64,000 nucleotides of DNA from Chlorops oryzae. Its lineage: Eukaryota; Arthropoda; Insecta; Diptera; Chloropidae. The notes under the pieces are model-generated. The model saw only the letters and a program-made list of their open reading frames with translations. It searched no databases and was not told the DNA's origin. The stretch lies in the NCBI GenBank assembly GCA_020466095.1, contig CM035807.1, forward strand, positions 109,204,906 through 109,268,905, read 5' to 3'. Each line of letters begins with the position of its first letter. Position 1 is the first letter of the stretch. Of the stretch, positions 46,831-58,300 are shown piece by piece. Made by a program: the position numbers and the translations under genes.

Positions 46831-47426
46831 CGGTTTTTTTTTACATATAATGATGTTGTTTAAGCGTAGGGATTATAATTTATTTTATCTTGCTTGCTTG
46901 CATTGAATGGATTCTGCTTCACGCATGATTACCTACATTATTTAGTTTGTCTTTTGACTTATTTGTCGCCACAAGGGAATTTAAACTGCATCTTCAAATA
47001 AGCTGTTATATTATTTATTAAAACTGTGATTCTGAAATGATAATGCTCTCATTTTGTATCTTGACAAGCAGATAAATCGGACTGACGCAAAAGTTTAATT
47101 TGCAGATGAAGGTTGCTCTTCTGGTACATAAAGCCTTACGTATGATCGTATAAAGATATCGGTTTCATTTCCGCAGAAAAAGATTCCATAAGCTTTCAGG
47201 CCTGCAGACACACTATAAGTAGAAACTTAAGATTTTACCCAATTTCCAAACGAGAATAATTCTCATTTACTTGAATAGCCTCAAACGACGTACTGAAGAA
47301 AGTAGGTTAAATCTTTTAGATATATTTATGTTACAAACCGAAAAGAACACGATTGAGACATTCAAAAATTTAATTTTTAATATCCCCCTCCATAACATTG
47401 AAAAACCTTTAAACAAAATTAACAAA
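46831..47426. other. Convergent 3' region of Fnta and SerRS-m
   Basis: AT-rich DNA between two converging genes. A minus-strand AATAAA at 47015-47020 may serve the SerRS transcript. No separate gene. Confidence 0.5.
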
Positions 47427-48704
47427 TTATGCCGATGCTATGTGCTTGACAAGTTTCAATTCCGGCGTTTTCTTACATTTATTTACGGTTTCATACTGCA
47501 TGTATGCTTGAAGGCATTCCGGTATTAAAATGTTCCCTTGAGCATCTTGATTACTTTCTACTAGCGTTATAAGCAGTCGAGGAATCGCTGCAGCTGTTCC
47601 ATTAATAGAATGAGCGAATTTTAGTTGCTTATCCTTCGAATGATATTGAATATTCAGACGACTAGTTTGATAATCTGTACAATTGCTACAGCTAGAAATT
47701 TCACCAAACATCTTTCTACCCGGCATCCAGGCTTCGATATCATATTTCTGATAAGCTGGTGCACCTAATTCAATGGGCGGCATATCCAATAGTCTAAAAT
47801 TAATTTGTAAATTCCTAAACAATTCAACTTCTATATCCTTAAAGTAATCTAACATATCTCCGGATTGCGTTTCAGTGCAAATGGAGAACATTTCCACCTT
47901 CGTAAATTGATGTACTCTGTAAATTCCCTTCTCCTGCTGCAGTCCAGATGTTTCTGCACGAAAACATCGACTCACTGCCGCGACTTTAATCGGCAAATCC
48001 TTCTCATCGTAAACGTTATTTTCGAAAAGCCCAGCCAATGCCATTTCCGATGTACCCGAAAGACATTCTCCCGAATCCAATTTGTAAACTTGCGTCCTAT
48101 CTCCGCTTGTCTGCATTCCGCAATTCTCTATCAGTTCGCATGGCAGTATATCGGGAACGGAAATTAATTGAAAGTTGTGTTTCTCAAGCAATTTAAGAGC
48201 GTAGTGTATTAATGCTTGCTCCAAAGTAGCCAATGCACCCATAAGATAGTAGCTTTTATGACCGCTGTAATTACTTAGATGATCGATTCGAAAAAGATTG
48301 AATTTTTTGCATATTTCTGAAAATTCTTTGCATTCCTTCCCAAAATCGTTCTTAGCTGTGTGCGTCATTATTTCCTTGGGTTCCTTATACTCCATCGTCC
48401 GAGGATGTGTTGCGTTCGGCAACTTTTTCATCTCCTCTAATAGATGATTTTCCAATTGAGGATCATTGTTTTTTCGAAGTTCAGTCAACATTTTTCGAAT
48501 TCCATTGATGTTATTGTTGTGTTGTCGAGCAATTACATTTCTTTCAATATTGTCCAATGATTCGTCCGTTACCGATGCAAACCATTTTGTTTTGTTGGAG
48601 TAAAACCGGAAACCGGCGTTGTGTTTACAATTTTTCAAATATGAAAACACTCGCATTGCATATCGTGCACCAAAATCAAGTTTTAAATAGAGCTGGAATG
48701 ACAA
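47427..48704 (-). CDS. SerRS-m: Mitochondrial seryl-tRNA synthetase
   Basis: Charges mitochondrial tRNA-Ser with serine. The 425-residue single exon has a short, poorly conserved N-terminal tRNA-binding arm and an intact class II catalytic core: the serine-pocket GTSE (217-220), motif 2 SRCFRAE (245-251) with the downstream loop HQFTKVEMF, the MFGEISSCSNC segment (332-342), and motif 3 NGTAAAIPRLL with its arginine (376). Insects also have the inactive paralogue SLIMP; retention of the motif 2 and 3 arginines and the TSE motif argues for the active enzyme. The ATG at 48656 (MRVFSYLKNCKHNAGFRFYS) would give a cleaner mitochondrial targeting peptide. The upstream 16 codons run into a repeat-like AGAGCTGG sequence, so the true start may be 48656. 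Confidence 0.92.
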   Translation of the reverse strand: MSFQLYLKLDFGARYAMRVFSYLKNCKHNAGFRFYSNKTKWFASVTDESLDNIERNVIARQHNNNINGIRKMLTELRKNNDPQLENHLLEEMKKLPNATHPRTMEYKEPKEIMTHTAKNDFGKECKEFSEICKKFNLFRIDHLSNYSGHKSYYLMGALATLEQALIHYALKLLEKHNFQLISVPDILPCELIENCGMQTSGDRTQVYKLDSGECLSGTSEMALAGLFENNVYDEKDLPIKVAAVSRCFRAETSGLQQEKGIYRVHQFTKVEMFSICTETQSGDMLDYFKDIEVELFRNLQINFRLLDMPPIELGAPAYQKYDIEAWMPGRKMFGEISSCSNCTDYQTSRLNIQYHSKDKQLKFAHSINGTAAAIPRLLITLVESNQDAQGNILIPECLQAYMQYETVNKCKKTPELKLVKHIASA

Positions 48705-48760
48705 TCGATAGCACTATCGATGGTTTTTTTTTACGACTATCGATAGTTTCGATTCGTTGA
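48700..48760 (-). promoter_or_regulatory. Clustered DRE-like (TATCGATA) sites at the SerRS-m 5' end
   Basis: CAATCGATAG, ACTATCGATGG and a perfect TATCGATA (48738-48745) lie within 60 bp just upstream of the minus-strand start. TATCGATA is the binding site of DREF, a common core-promoter factor of Drosophila housekeeping genes. The same arrangement recurs in non-genic repeats at 15800-15845 and 16580-16650. Confidence 0.5.
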
Positions 48761-49095
48761 TATTTACTTTAAAGCGCCAAATAAACATTCATCTGACTGA
48801 TCAGTCATCCGTGTACGTGTTGATGTACTCTTGCCCATACATTTAACATCATGTGTCGGTGTACCGCACACATGTTCTTTTGCACTTACACAATTAAATG
48901 ACTGATTCAGTCAGACTGAATGTTTATGTGGCCCTTAAGGCGCAGTTATTCTTGATTGAACGGACGTTAGCTTATAGATTTTCCCCCATGTCAATTTATT
49001 TGAGTGAAAAGCATCACGAGTAGGGGAAAAAGTCCACGATCTGGCCAACCACTCCAGCCCGAACTAGAAAACCGCACAAAAACAAAAATTTACAC

Positions 49096-49300
49096 TTCTT
49101 CCCGCCACCTCACGTCGTGAAAAATTTTACAGAAATTCTGCGACTCTTATGTGTCCCATTTTATAAACCAAATGAGAATTATAGGCGTCATGCTAAACTG
49201 CATATGCTATGGTTTAAAAATTGAAATTTTTATTGTAGGAGCATCTTTCATTTAAGAAAATTGTGAATCTTTAGATGTTAAACAGCTCAAACATGCCTAT
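49096..49300. repeat. Dispersed repeat family R1, copy d
   Basis: Shares ACTCTTATGTGTCCCA, GAGAATTATAGGCGTCATG, CTAAACTGCATATGCTATGG and ACAGCTCAAACATGCCT with copy c (16218-16520). Confidence 0.75.
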
Positions 49301-50484
49301 AATCGGAGAAACTTTGATTTCGGTTTGACTGATGTTCATACTCCAGCAGCAGATGATAGCAGTGACTGCTCTTTGTGAATAACAGATGATAGCAGGACTG
49401 CTCTATTGTGAATAAAATTTTATCGAATTCATTTCTTTTAATAGAAATCAACATCTTCTGATTTTTAACATCTTTTAATTTTTAGCATTCAAAACGAAAA
49501 AAAACGAATTACGAATCTTTCGTTTGAACGGCATAATTGGCGATCGTAATTCAAAGACGAAGCACGCAATTCATATTGCCGTCTGAACGCAGTATTATGG
49601 TGACATACAAAATAAAGCTCTAGTTATAGTCCGCTTATTCCGATAGAAACCGTTTTTTACGTTTTGTGTGAAAGGTCAGCCGGAAATTTCACGAATACCG
49701 CATGAATGTCGAAGTAAAAATTCTTTTGCAAATGGAAATTTCATTTGAGGAGCGCTCTTCTTTTCTCTTTCTTTTCCGATTTCCCGCAATGCTTTTAGCA
49801 TTAAATTTGTCTCTATGCTTTTAAATATTCATTCACTGCTTACTCAAGGGCTGGAAGGGCAACGGTTTCAATTTTGTGGCTTAATTTTACTTTAGTGACA
49901 TATGGGGGATTTGGCTTAAATTTGGCAAATATATGTAAAACACCCTCCTGAGCCCGAATATGCAATCCGTTTTTGGGGGTCACGAATGGTTTAGAAGATA
50001 TCGCAATTCAAAGTTTGTATGAAAACACTATGAAAATTGACTGACAGCAATAGCGTAGCGCTACCAGACTTCACGTTTTGGAAAAATCTGCCAATTGGTA
50101 GATTTAAGTAGTTGTTGTAAGAACTATAGAATTAAAGATTATTATAAACATATTTAACGTGATTCGAATAGAAAAAAAAAATAAAAACTGAGAAGATATG
50201 AAAAAAAAGAGAAAAATTGAGAAAATAGGAAAAAATTGAGAAAAATGGAAAAATTGAGAAAAAATTGGGAAATTAAAAAAAAAAAAATAGAGAAAAATTA
50301 AAAAAATATTTGAGAAAATTGAGGTTTTCCACAAGTAAAAAGTGAAAAATTTTTTTCCCAATTAACAATTGTAAAGCAAGCATATAATATCTTGCAACTA
50401 ATTTTTTAGTGCTCATTTGAAGCTGTTTTATTTGGTGAGCGAGCAAAAGTGCGAGATTCCTACAATAAATGTTGAAAAATATTC
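49301..50484. other. No gene recognised; 3' flank of Ir25a
   Basis: A 32-bp direct duplication containing AGATGATAGCAG lies near 49350-49415. An AAATTGAGAAAA-type repeat spans 50190-50330. A minus-strand AATAAA (50427-50432) lies 53 bp past the Ir25a stop. Confidence 0.5.
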
Positions 50485-53400
50485 TTAAAAACGCGGCTTA
50501 AGTGTAGCCGGATAGTTGTGAAAACGCGGACGAAGTGCATTCACAGTTTTGTCGTGATCCTTTCCACTTTGTCCCAAAATCACTCCATCATTAGGCTGGC
50601 CATCTTTACTCGAAGTCTGTGCCTCGATAACATCGATAACCCGCGGAGTCTTACGGTATTTGTACCACCAATATTCGAATATAAGTGTAATGCACGCCAT
50701 GCCGATTCCAACGAAGATTACAATGAAAACGCCACCAATATTTTGTATCGAAATTCCGTCCGATTGATCCTCGGGCTTATCACATTTGGCCTGGATCTCA
50801 TCATTCTTCCACCACTTTTCTTTGAGTTTCTCCAATTGGCGTTTATTGAGCAGTGTCAAAATCCTGAAAAAAAGACGCATTTTTAAATGTTAATGAAAAA
50901 TCCTTTTTATATCTTCTCTCACGCATTGTTGAATTGATCCTTTAAATGCGAGCCTTGTTGAACGGCAATAGCGTAAGGCTTGCGTGAAAACTCTTCGCCG
51001 ACATTTTGGAGATCACAATTTGTCATAACCAAGTAGCGGATGTCAGTAGCATCTCCGAGAAAGGCGAAACCAGTGGCCTATGAACAAAAAAAAAAAAAAA
51101 ACGCTGCTGTTCAAGTTACCTTGGAATATTGTGCCCTTTTTCTATTCACCGATGTGGAATTTCTCACTCGCGCAACAGCCTCAGCTAAAGTCGATGGTAG
51201 CTCTGCTTCCTGCATGGCTTGCCACATTTTTGTATACTTATCGCTTACTGGATAGTCCCAAACTGCAAGTTTCGAGCGCTCCAACGGATCCAATGAATCG
51301 TTCAATGATAGATCCTTCCAATACTCATAGAACCGTTGCTTGTGCACACCAAAAGGAAAAGTTTTTTTAAATTTTGTAAAAAAAAATATTTTCATAAATA
51401 GATTTCTACCTCAATATTTGCCATACGCTCAAAATAGGTCATCGACGATGAACCATTCAGGGGTGCATAAAGAATTTTATACTGTTTTGCTAAATCGTCC
51501 AGCGATTCTACGGGTGTATCCAACCGAGAAACAGTCAAAAAAGCAGCCAAATTCGCAGTATATGAAGCAATGATGATGAATCTTGAAATTTTCAGATTTA
51601 CACATTGTTATTCTCAAGAGATTTTTCCGTTTTGCTCACCCGAATAACCACCAAGTTGCTGCTACCAAACGACCAGAGAGATTCTTCGGTGCTTCGCCAC
51701 CACCTTGAGGTGTCAGCGATGTCATGCAGAACCACAGACACTCCTTCAGATTAAATTCACGCTTCTCATCGTCATCCTTGTATTTCTCGCGATTATTTTG
51801 ATAGCTATACGGACTCCAACGATCGAATATCCACATCAAAAAGCTGGTAAAGAAATACGCTGCCAAAATGCAAAGCCAGACATTTGTCTCCAAAACCGCT
51901 AAGAACTTGAACAGCGAACTCGGTTGACTGGGTCTCAACATCTGAGGGGGGAAAAAATCCCAATTATCTTAAGTGAACTTAAGAGAATATTGCTAACATA
52001 TATTACTATATATGTCACTCTCATAGATTTTGGGCGGGACATTTCGCGCCAGTTAGAAAGAGATGTTACTCGGCAGGCAAAAAAAGAGCGAGAGAGAAAT
52101 ACTTTTGGTGAGTACCTAAGTGAAAAATGCTCATTTTGGTGGGTCAGACCGTGGTGGGTACCAAGACCGTGGTGGGTACCCAAGACCGTGTTGAAAAGAG
52201 CCAAAATAGAAACGGCTCCTGAGTGACATATATAGTTTATATCATATAGAACTATAGCTGCAACTTCGGCCAAAAGCTATTACGTGGTACACCACCACTT
52301 TCTATTACGTGGTTCACCACAACACTCGACTTATGGCGTGGTTCACCACAGTTGAACTTTTTCACCAAATCATGCCATAACGCGCCAAAATTTGGCCGAA
52401 GTTGCAGCTATAGTTCTATATGTTATATATGATTGCTAAGCAACTGCAGGGGCCCTCTGTTCGTACCATGATGGTTATGCCGACCAAATCATAGTATGGA
52501 ACTGTAAAATCGATAACAATCTCTCGCTCAGCCATGACCGACATCGATCCCAATCCAATATCGGCTTGCTTGTCGATTAGCTTCTTCACAATACCATTCC
52601 ATTCGCCTTTCTCGTCCATATTACCGAATTTACCGTCCTCGACCTCTTGAATCGTATAATCGAAATTAACGATTTCAGCAATTTCATCAATCAGATCAAT
52701 ACAATAACCCTTGTAGCCCTTCGGTGCCGTCTCATCCCTCATAATGAAAGGTGCTTGCTATAAACAAAGATCGATAAACGATACACAATATTTTAAATTG
52801 AAAAAGATTTAAAAAAAAAAAAACTCACCTCGACGGTATAAATACGATAAACCGTATCGGCCGTTAGATTTTTCATAATCTCCTCATCTTTAATTACCAG
52901 GGGTGAGTTCAGGCCCGCAGTCCATGTTCCGATTGATTTCGTATTTACCGAATTACCTCCACGAATCTGAAGAACATTGACGTCCATTTCAAATTTCATA
53001 TAACTGTATCCGTTAAAAGGTTTTCCCGGTTGCGTGACAAGTTCGAACGCGCCATACGAGGTCGGTTCCGTTACCTAAATATTTAATTAAATTGGAGTTG
53101 AAGAAGTTTCGCTTCAGACATTAACTACACCAACAATCAATAAGTAATTGAGTTGATTTGCTTAAGGCGCATGTATTTATGGTGACGTTCCTATTTTCGA
53201 ACACGAACGAACAAAACGTGTTCATTTTACGGGCGATTTGCTGATTAGTGGTGGTCGTAAATGGATTACACAGCTCCCCCGCCAAAGGAAAAGTGTCAGA
53301 CTAAAGGGAGTCACTGTGCTTATTATATGTTTTCAGGGACGCTGAATCCGAATTTTACGTCGTTATACCCAGCAAGCTAGATACGCGTATTAATCTAGGT

Positions 53401-55248
53401 TATTTACTAGTTTTATACACGGATTCTTTCCGTCACATGTAAATGGGAGAATGTACCCTGCAGTAATTCCAACTACTCCCCAACTAGTCACAAAAATACC
53501 AGGACTACTCCCTCTTAATTTGCCAACCAATGCTTTGAACTGTCTTTTTTAACGTTGAGCTGTCATTGGAAAATAACTAGTCACAGTTTTTGCTCATATG
53601 AACTAGACCTGGAGTATATACAGTTGGGTCAATTTTTGGTCAATTTGTTTTTTTGCAATTTTATGAAAAAAAAAAAAAATTATTTTCTCCTCTTTGTTTT
53701 GATTTTTTTTTTTCTCTTTTGTTTTTTTTTTAAATCTTTTCTTTTTCACTACTTTTTTAATTTTCTCGCCTTGACCGAGCCTCGAACCGCTGATCTCTGG
53801 GTTGGTAAGTCAGCGTCTTAACCATTACGCTAAACAAGCAAATTTAATATATTGATCAAAACGCTCGTTTGAGTTTTTGGTTGCTGAAGTTTTTGTGGAA
53901 CGCACGAATGGAATATTTCCTACAAAAATTTATTAATTGAAAAATAAATACATACCTATTAAAAAAAAAAAGATAAAATATGAAGAAAAAACACTTAAAA
54001 ATTTAGCGAAAGATTTTTCTATATCAAAACTAAATATTAAATAAAATAAATTAAAATAAAGCATAACAAAAACTTGGTAATTAAAAAAAAAATTATTCTC
54101 ACCCGAGCCAGGGATGGAACCCCAACCCACGAGGTCGCTGAGCGATAGTCTTAACCGTCCAGCTAACTACCTTTCGGTGGCGCAACGATCAGAATGCGCA
54201 CTTAAAGCAGACAATAACAATTTCTTTTCCACTTCGCAATCGAAGCACAAAGCGAAAGGAAATCCTGAAACTCACCCCCCGTAGATCTCCGTAGATACAT
54301 AAAATACTGTACATTTTGACTAGTCATATTTCGAGTAACCTCAGAGTACTCCTGTTTGGCAAATTGACCTCTTCATTACTGCAGGGTAGATTTATACTTG
54401 TTTATCTTGCGTATCCGGCTTGCAGGGGTAGCATGATGTTTTCTAAATGTGTGAGTACAATCAGGTATCGTGCCTTGCTGGGATAGCTATCTCTCGACCC
54501 GATGGTTTTTATAGATCCTCAAAAATAGGCTCTTAAACTTTGATCGAGGAGCCGATAGACCTATATTCTGCTCTATGTTCTCAGGGGTAATAAAAATATT
54601 TTACATTACATTAAGGACTAAAAAAAAAGCTCTATCAATACTAGTTCCTGCCATAGCTTCAAAAAAATAGCCCCGAGCTGGGTTTTGGGCTTCCTTTTTG
54701 AGGTTATGTCAAAACCTAGACCCAATGGAGCTATATGGACCTCAAATTACGATTCCGAAAACACATAACATGCATAGTGAGAGTCCTAGATCCGACACTT
54801 TATTCTGTGGGGCTGTGTTGTTATCACATCCGCTAGCGAACGGACATTAATGGGTTAAAAAAAGCTTTCCCAGTAATGAGTTGTTTCTATCCCATACCTG
54901 AATGAAGTATTGCTTCAAGTCAATGCTACGATCCGGAGTGTTTCCTCCCTGATAGTCATCACAACCAAGATACTCCATATCCTTTGGCCATGCACCCGAT
55001 TGGAGCATTTCCCTAGAAGTTTTCATTAAATGCATAAATATATGTATGTATGTATGTGTGTATGTATGTATGTATGTATGTATGTAATGTATGTATGTTA
55101 TGTATGTATGTATGTATGTATGTATGTATGTATGTATGTATGTATGTATGTATGTTGTATGTATTATGTATGTTAGTATGTATGTATGTATGTATGTATG
55201 TATGTATGTATGTATGTATGTATGTATGTATGTATGTATGTATGTATG

Positions 55249-55279
<31 letters not shown>

Positions 55280-55341
55280 TGTTTGGATGTATGTATGTAT
55301 GTATGTTTGGATGTATGTATGTATGTATGTATGTACGTATG

Positions 55342-55372
<31 letters not shown>

Positions 55373-58300
55373 TAACGTATGTATGTATGTATGTTTGTAT
55401 GTATGTATGTATGTATGTATGTATGTATGTATGTATGTATGTATGTATGTATGTATATAAAACGACAGTTCTGAAGTAATAAACTCACTTGACAGCAATA
55501 AAAGTTCTTAAGGCCAAGTCAAAATAAAATGCCGAGGCAATTCGGGGTTCTTCGTTCAAATTGTAAGTTGTACGCAGATTCCCCAAACGATCCCTATTGG
55601 AAGTGTAAGCCATTGGCTTTAGGAACATGATGGTCGCATTGTCTCTCTGGGTAGTGATATCACCATCACTTTGCGTGATAGCATGCCATGCGAAATTACG
55701 CTCAAAATAGGTTGGCTTTACGGATTCTGGTAAGGGAAATTCCCTCTTTGAGTGTACATCGAGAATTTATTTTGAAATTTTTTTTTCACTTACCTAATAC
55801 CATTCGTATCGATTGCAAATTTCCAAGTATAAAGAAATTATTTATATCGAGATTTCTCAATTTTTCGATCTGTTTTTCCAGCGCCTCTGGTCCATTTTTT
55901 GCTATTCGAGAAATCACGTGACGTGTTTGAATGTTTTGCAATAGGGACTTGAAATAGAAAATGAAGTTGATTAATTTCTTAAATTAAAAAACACATCATT
56001 GCATTCTTAGACCCACTTTATACTTGTGATCCATCGTAAAGGTATCATCGTAGAGTATTGCGGCATTTGTTATATTCATTTTACGGACAATGCTCCGAAC
56101 GACTTCGGGTATCATATCGGCCGGTGGCATTACTTGAAGTAAATATTTCTGCTTTGATTCCTCAATATCACGCCATTGTCGCAAGTCGCCCTCTTGTCCA
56201 TAAGAAGCACTAACCGTTGGTAAGCCCAGGGCTTGGGTAAAGGATTTGACCGTCTCCGAAGCAATGCCAGACTTCGTTGTGTCGAGTATAACGTGTGGCG
56301 GCTGCGGTTTGCCGATCATTTCGGCATATTTTATACAAACTAAAACGATTGCAATTTAATTAATTGTTGTTGTTTTTTTTTTTTTAGATGTAAATTACTC
56401 ATTTCGAGAAGGGCCTTGGCATCCGTTTTATTAACTTCGACCTGATCGATTTGCACTGAGAGGCCATAACTCGGACTCTTCTTCAGATAGGTTTGGACAA
56501 CTTCCACGGCTTTTGCTGCCGGCTCATTATCCACTTCGTTGATGAATACTAAAATATAATTTCATTTTTTTTAATTTTAATTTAATTTAATTTAATTTAA
56601 TTTAATTTAATTTAATTTAATTTAATTTAATTTAATTTAATTTAATTTAATTTAATTTAATTTAATTTAATTTAATTTAATTTAATTTAATTTAATTTAA
56701 TTTAATTTAATTTAATTTAATTTAATTTAATTTAATTTAATTTAATTTAATTAATTTAATTTAATTAATTTAATTTAATTTAATTTAATTTAATTTAATT
56801 TAATTTAATTTAATTTAATTTAATTTAATTTAATTTAATTTAATTTAATTTAATTTAATTTAATTTAATTTAATTTAATTTAATTTAATTTAATTTAATT
56901 TAATTTAATTTAATTTAATTTAATTTAATTTAATTTAATTTAATTTAATTTAATTTAATTTAATTAATTTAATTTAATTTAATTTAATTTAATTTAATTT
57001 AATTTAATTTAATTTAATTTAATTTAATTTAATTTAATTTAAATTTAATTTAATTTAATTTAATTTAATTTAATTTAATTTAATTTAATTTAATTTAATT
57101 TAATTTAATTTAATTTAATTTAATTTAATTTAATTTAATTTAATTTAATTTAATTTAATTTAATTTAATTTAATTTAATTTAATTTAATTTAATTTAATT
57201 TAATTTAATTTAATTTAATTTAATTTAATTTAATTTAATTTAATTTAATTTAATTTAATTTAATTTAATTTAATTTAATTTAATTTAATTTAATTTAATT
57301 TAATTTAATTTAATTTAATTTAATTTAATTTAATTTAATTTAATTTAATTTAATTTAATTTAATTTAATTTAATTTAATTTAATTTAATTTAATTTAATT
57401 TAATTTAATTTAATTTAATTTAATTTAATTTAATTTAATTTAATTTAATTTAATTTAATTTAATTTAATTTATATTTAATTTAATTTAATTTAATTTAAT
57501 TTAATTTAATTTAATTTAATTTAATTTAATTTAATTTAATTTAATTTATTAATTTAATTTAATTTAATTTAATTTAATTTAAATTTAAATTTTAATTAAT
57601 TCATTAATTAATTTTGATAGAATGTCACAAGATCTTAAATCTTATATTTTAAAGACATCAGCCACTTAAAGGGGAAATATTGATTGAGCATTATATTTTT
57701 TTTTGCGGCGAAGAGGTCAAAAATCCTTTCGGACTGCCAGCATCCGTGATTGCTGGGTGTGTGGTGATTCCACTAAAAAACATCCCTCTCTCTTCTAGTT
57801 GGGATTCCTACCCAGGAAATGCTGTGGAATTACTTTAGGGTAGGGTCCAAAATTTGTCAAATTTGACGCTCCCTTACAATTAACCCGCGGCCGGGTCCAG
57901 TTTCATACATTTATTTACCAGTCTGCATGATTCGACTGGGGCAATCGGCTAGCACCGCGACACAGGAAAGGCGGGGTTGTCAAGCCCGTGACCCGTGCCA
58001 AGGGGCCCCCTGCCTTAGTTGAGCATTATATTGATTATAATTCTTATTCTGTATTGCCATTTAACTTACGTACATGTATATATGTATATGTATTTATATA
58101 TATTTAATAAGCAACACAATTATTAGTAATTGTAATAACGGAACCACGCAAAGTCATTTCAACGTTCATGGCCAATGATTATTGTGTAAACAAATTAAAG
58201 ATTTCGAAGTGAAATGCAAAAACAGCTTAAGTCAAAGACGTTAATTTTTTTTTATAGCCTGATGACTCATCAAATATCTACAGATTTGTATTAGAATTTT

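Noticed and set aside
47271..47528. 85-codon plus-strand frame overlapping SerRS-m
   Set aside because: Antisense to the conserved synthetase C terminus and its 3' region; no independent support.
53775..53836. Possible tRNA gene on the minus strand
   Set aside because: A- and B-box-like motifs are present but the acceptor and anticodon arms do not pair; better read as a SINE module.
54847..55498. 213- and 161-codon minus-strand frames rich in His-Thr-Tyr-Ile
   Set aside because: Mostly translation of the TATG microsatellite in Ir25a intron 5. Only the segment matching exon 6 is coding.
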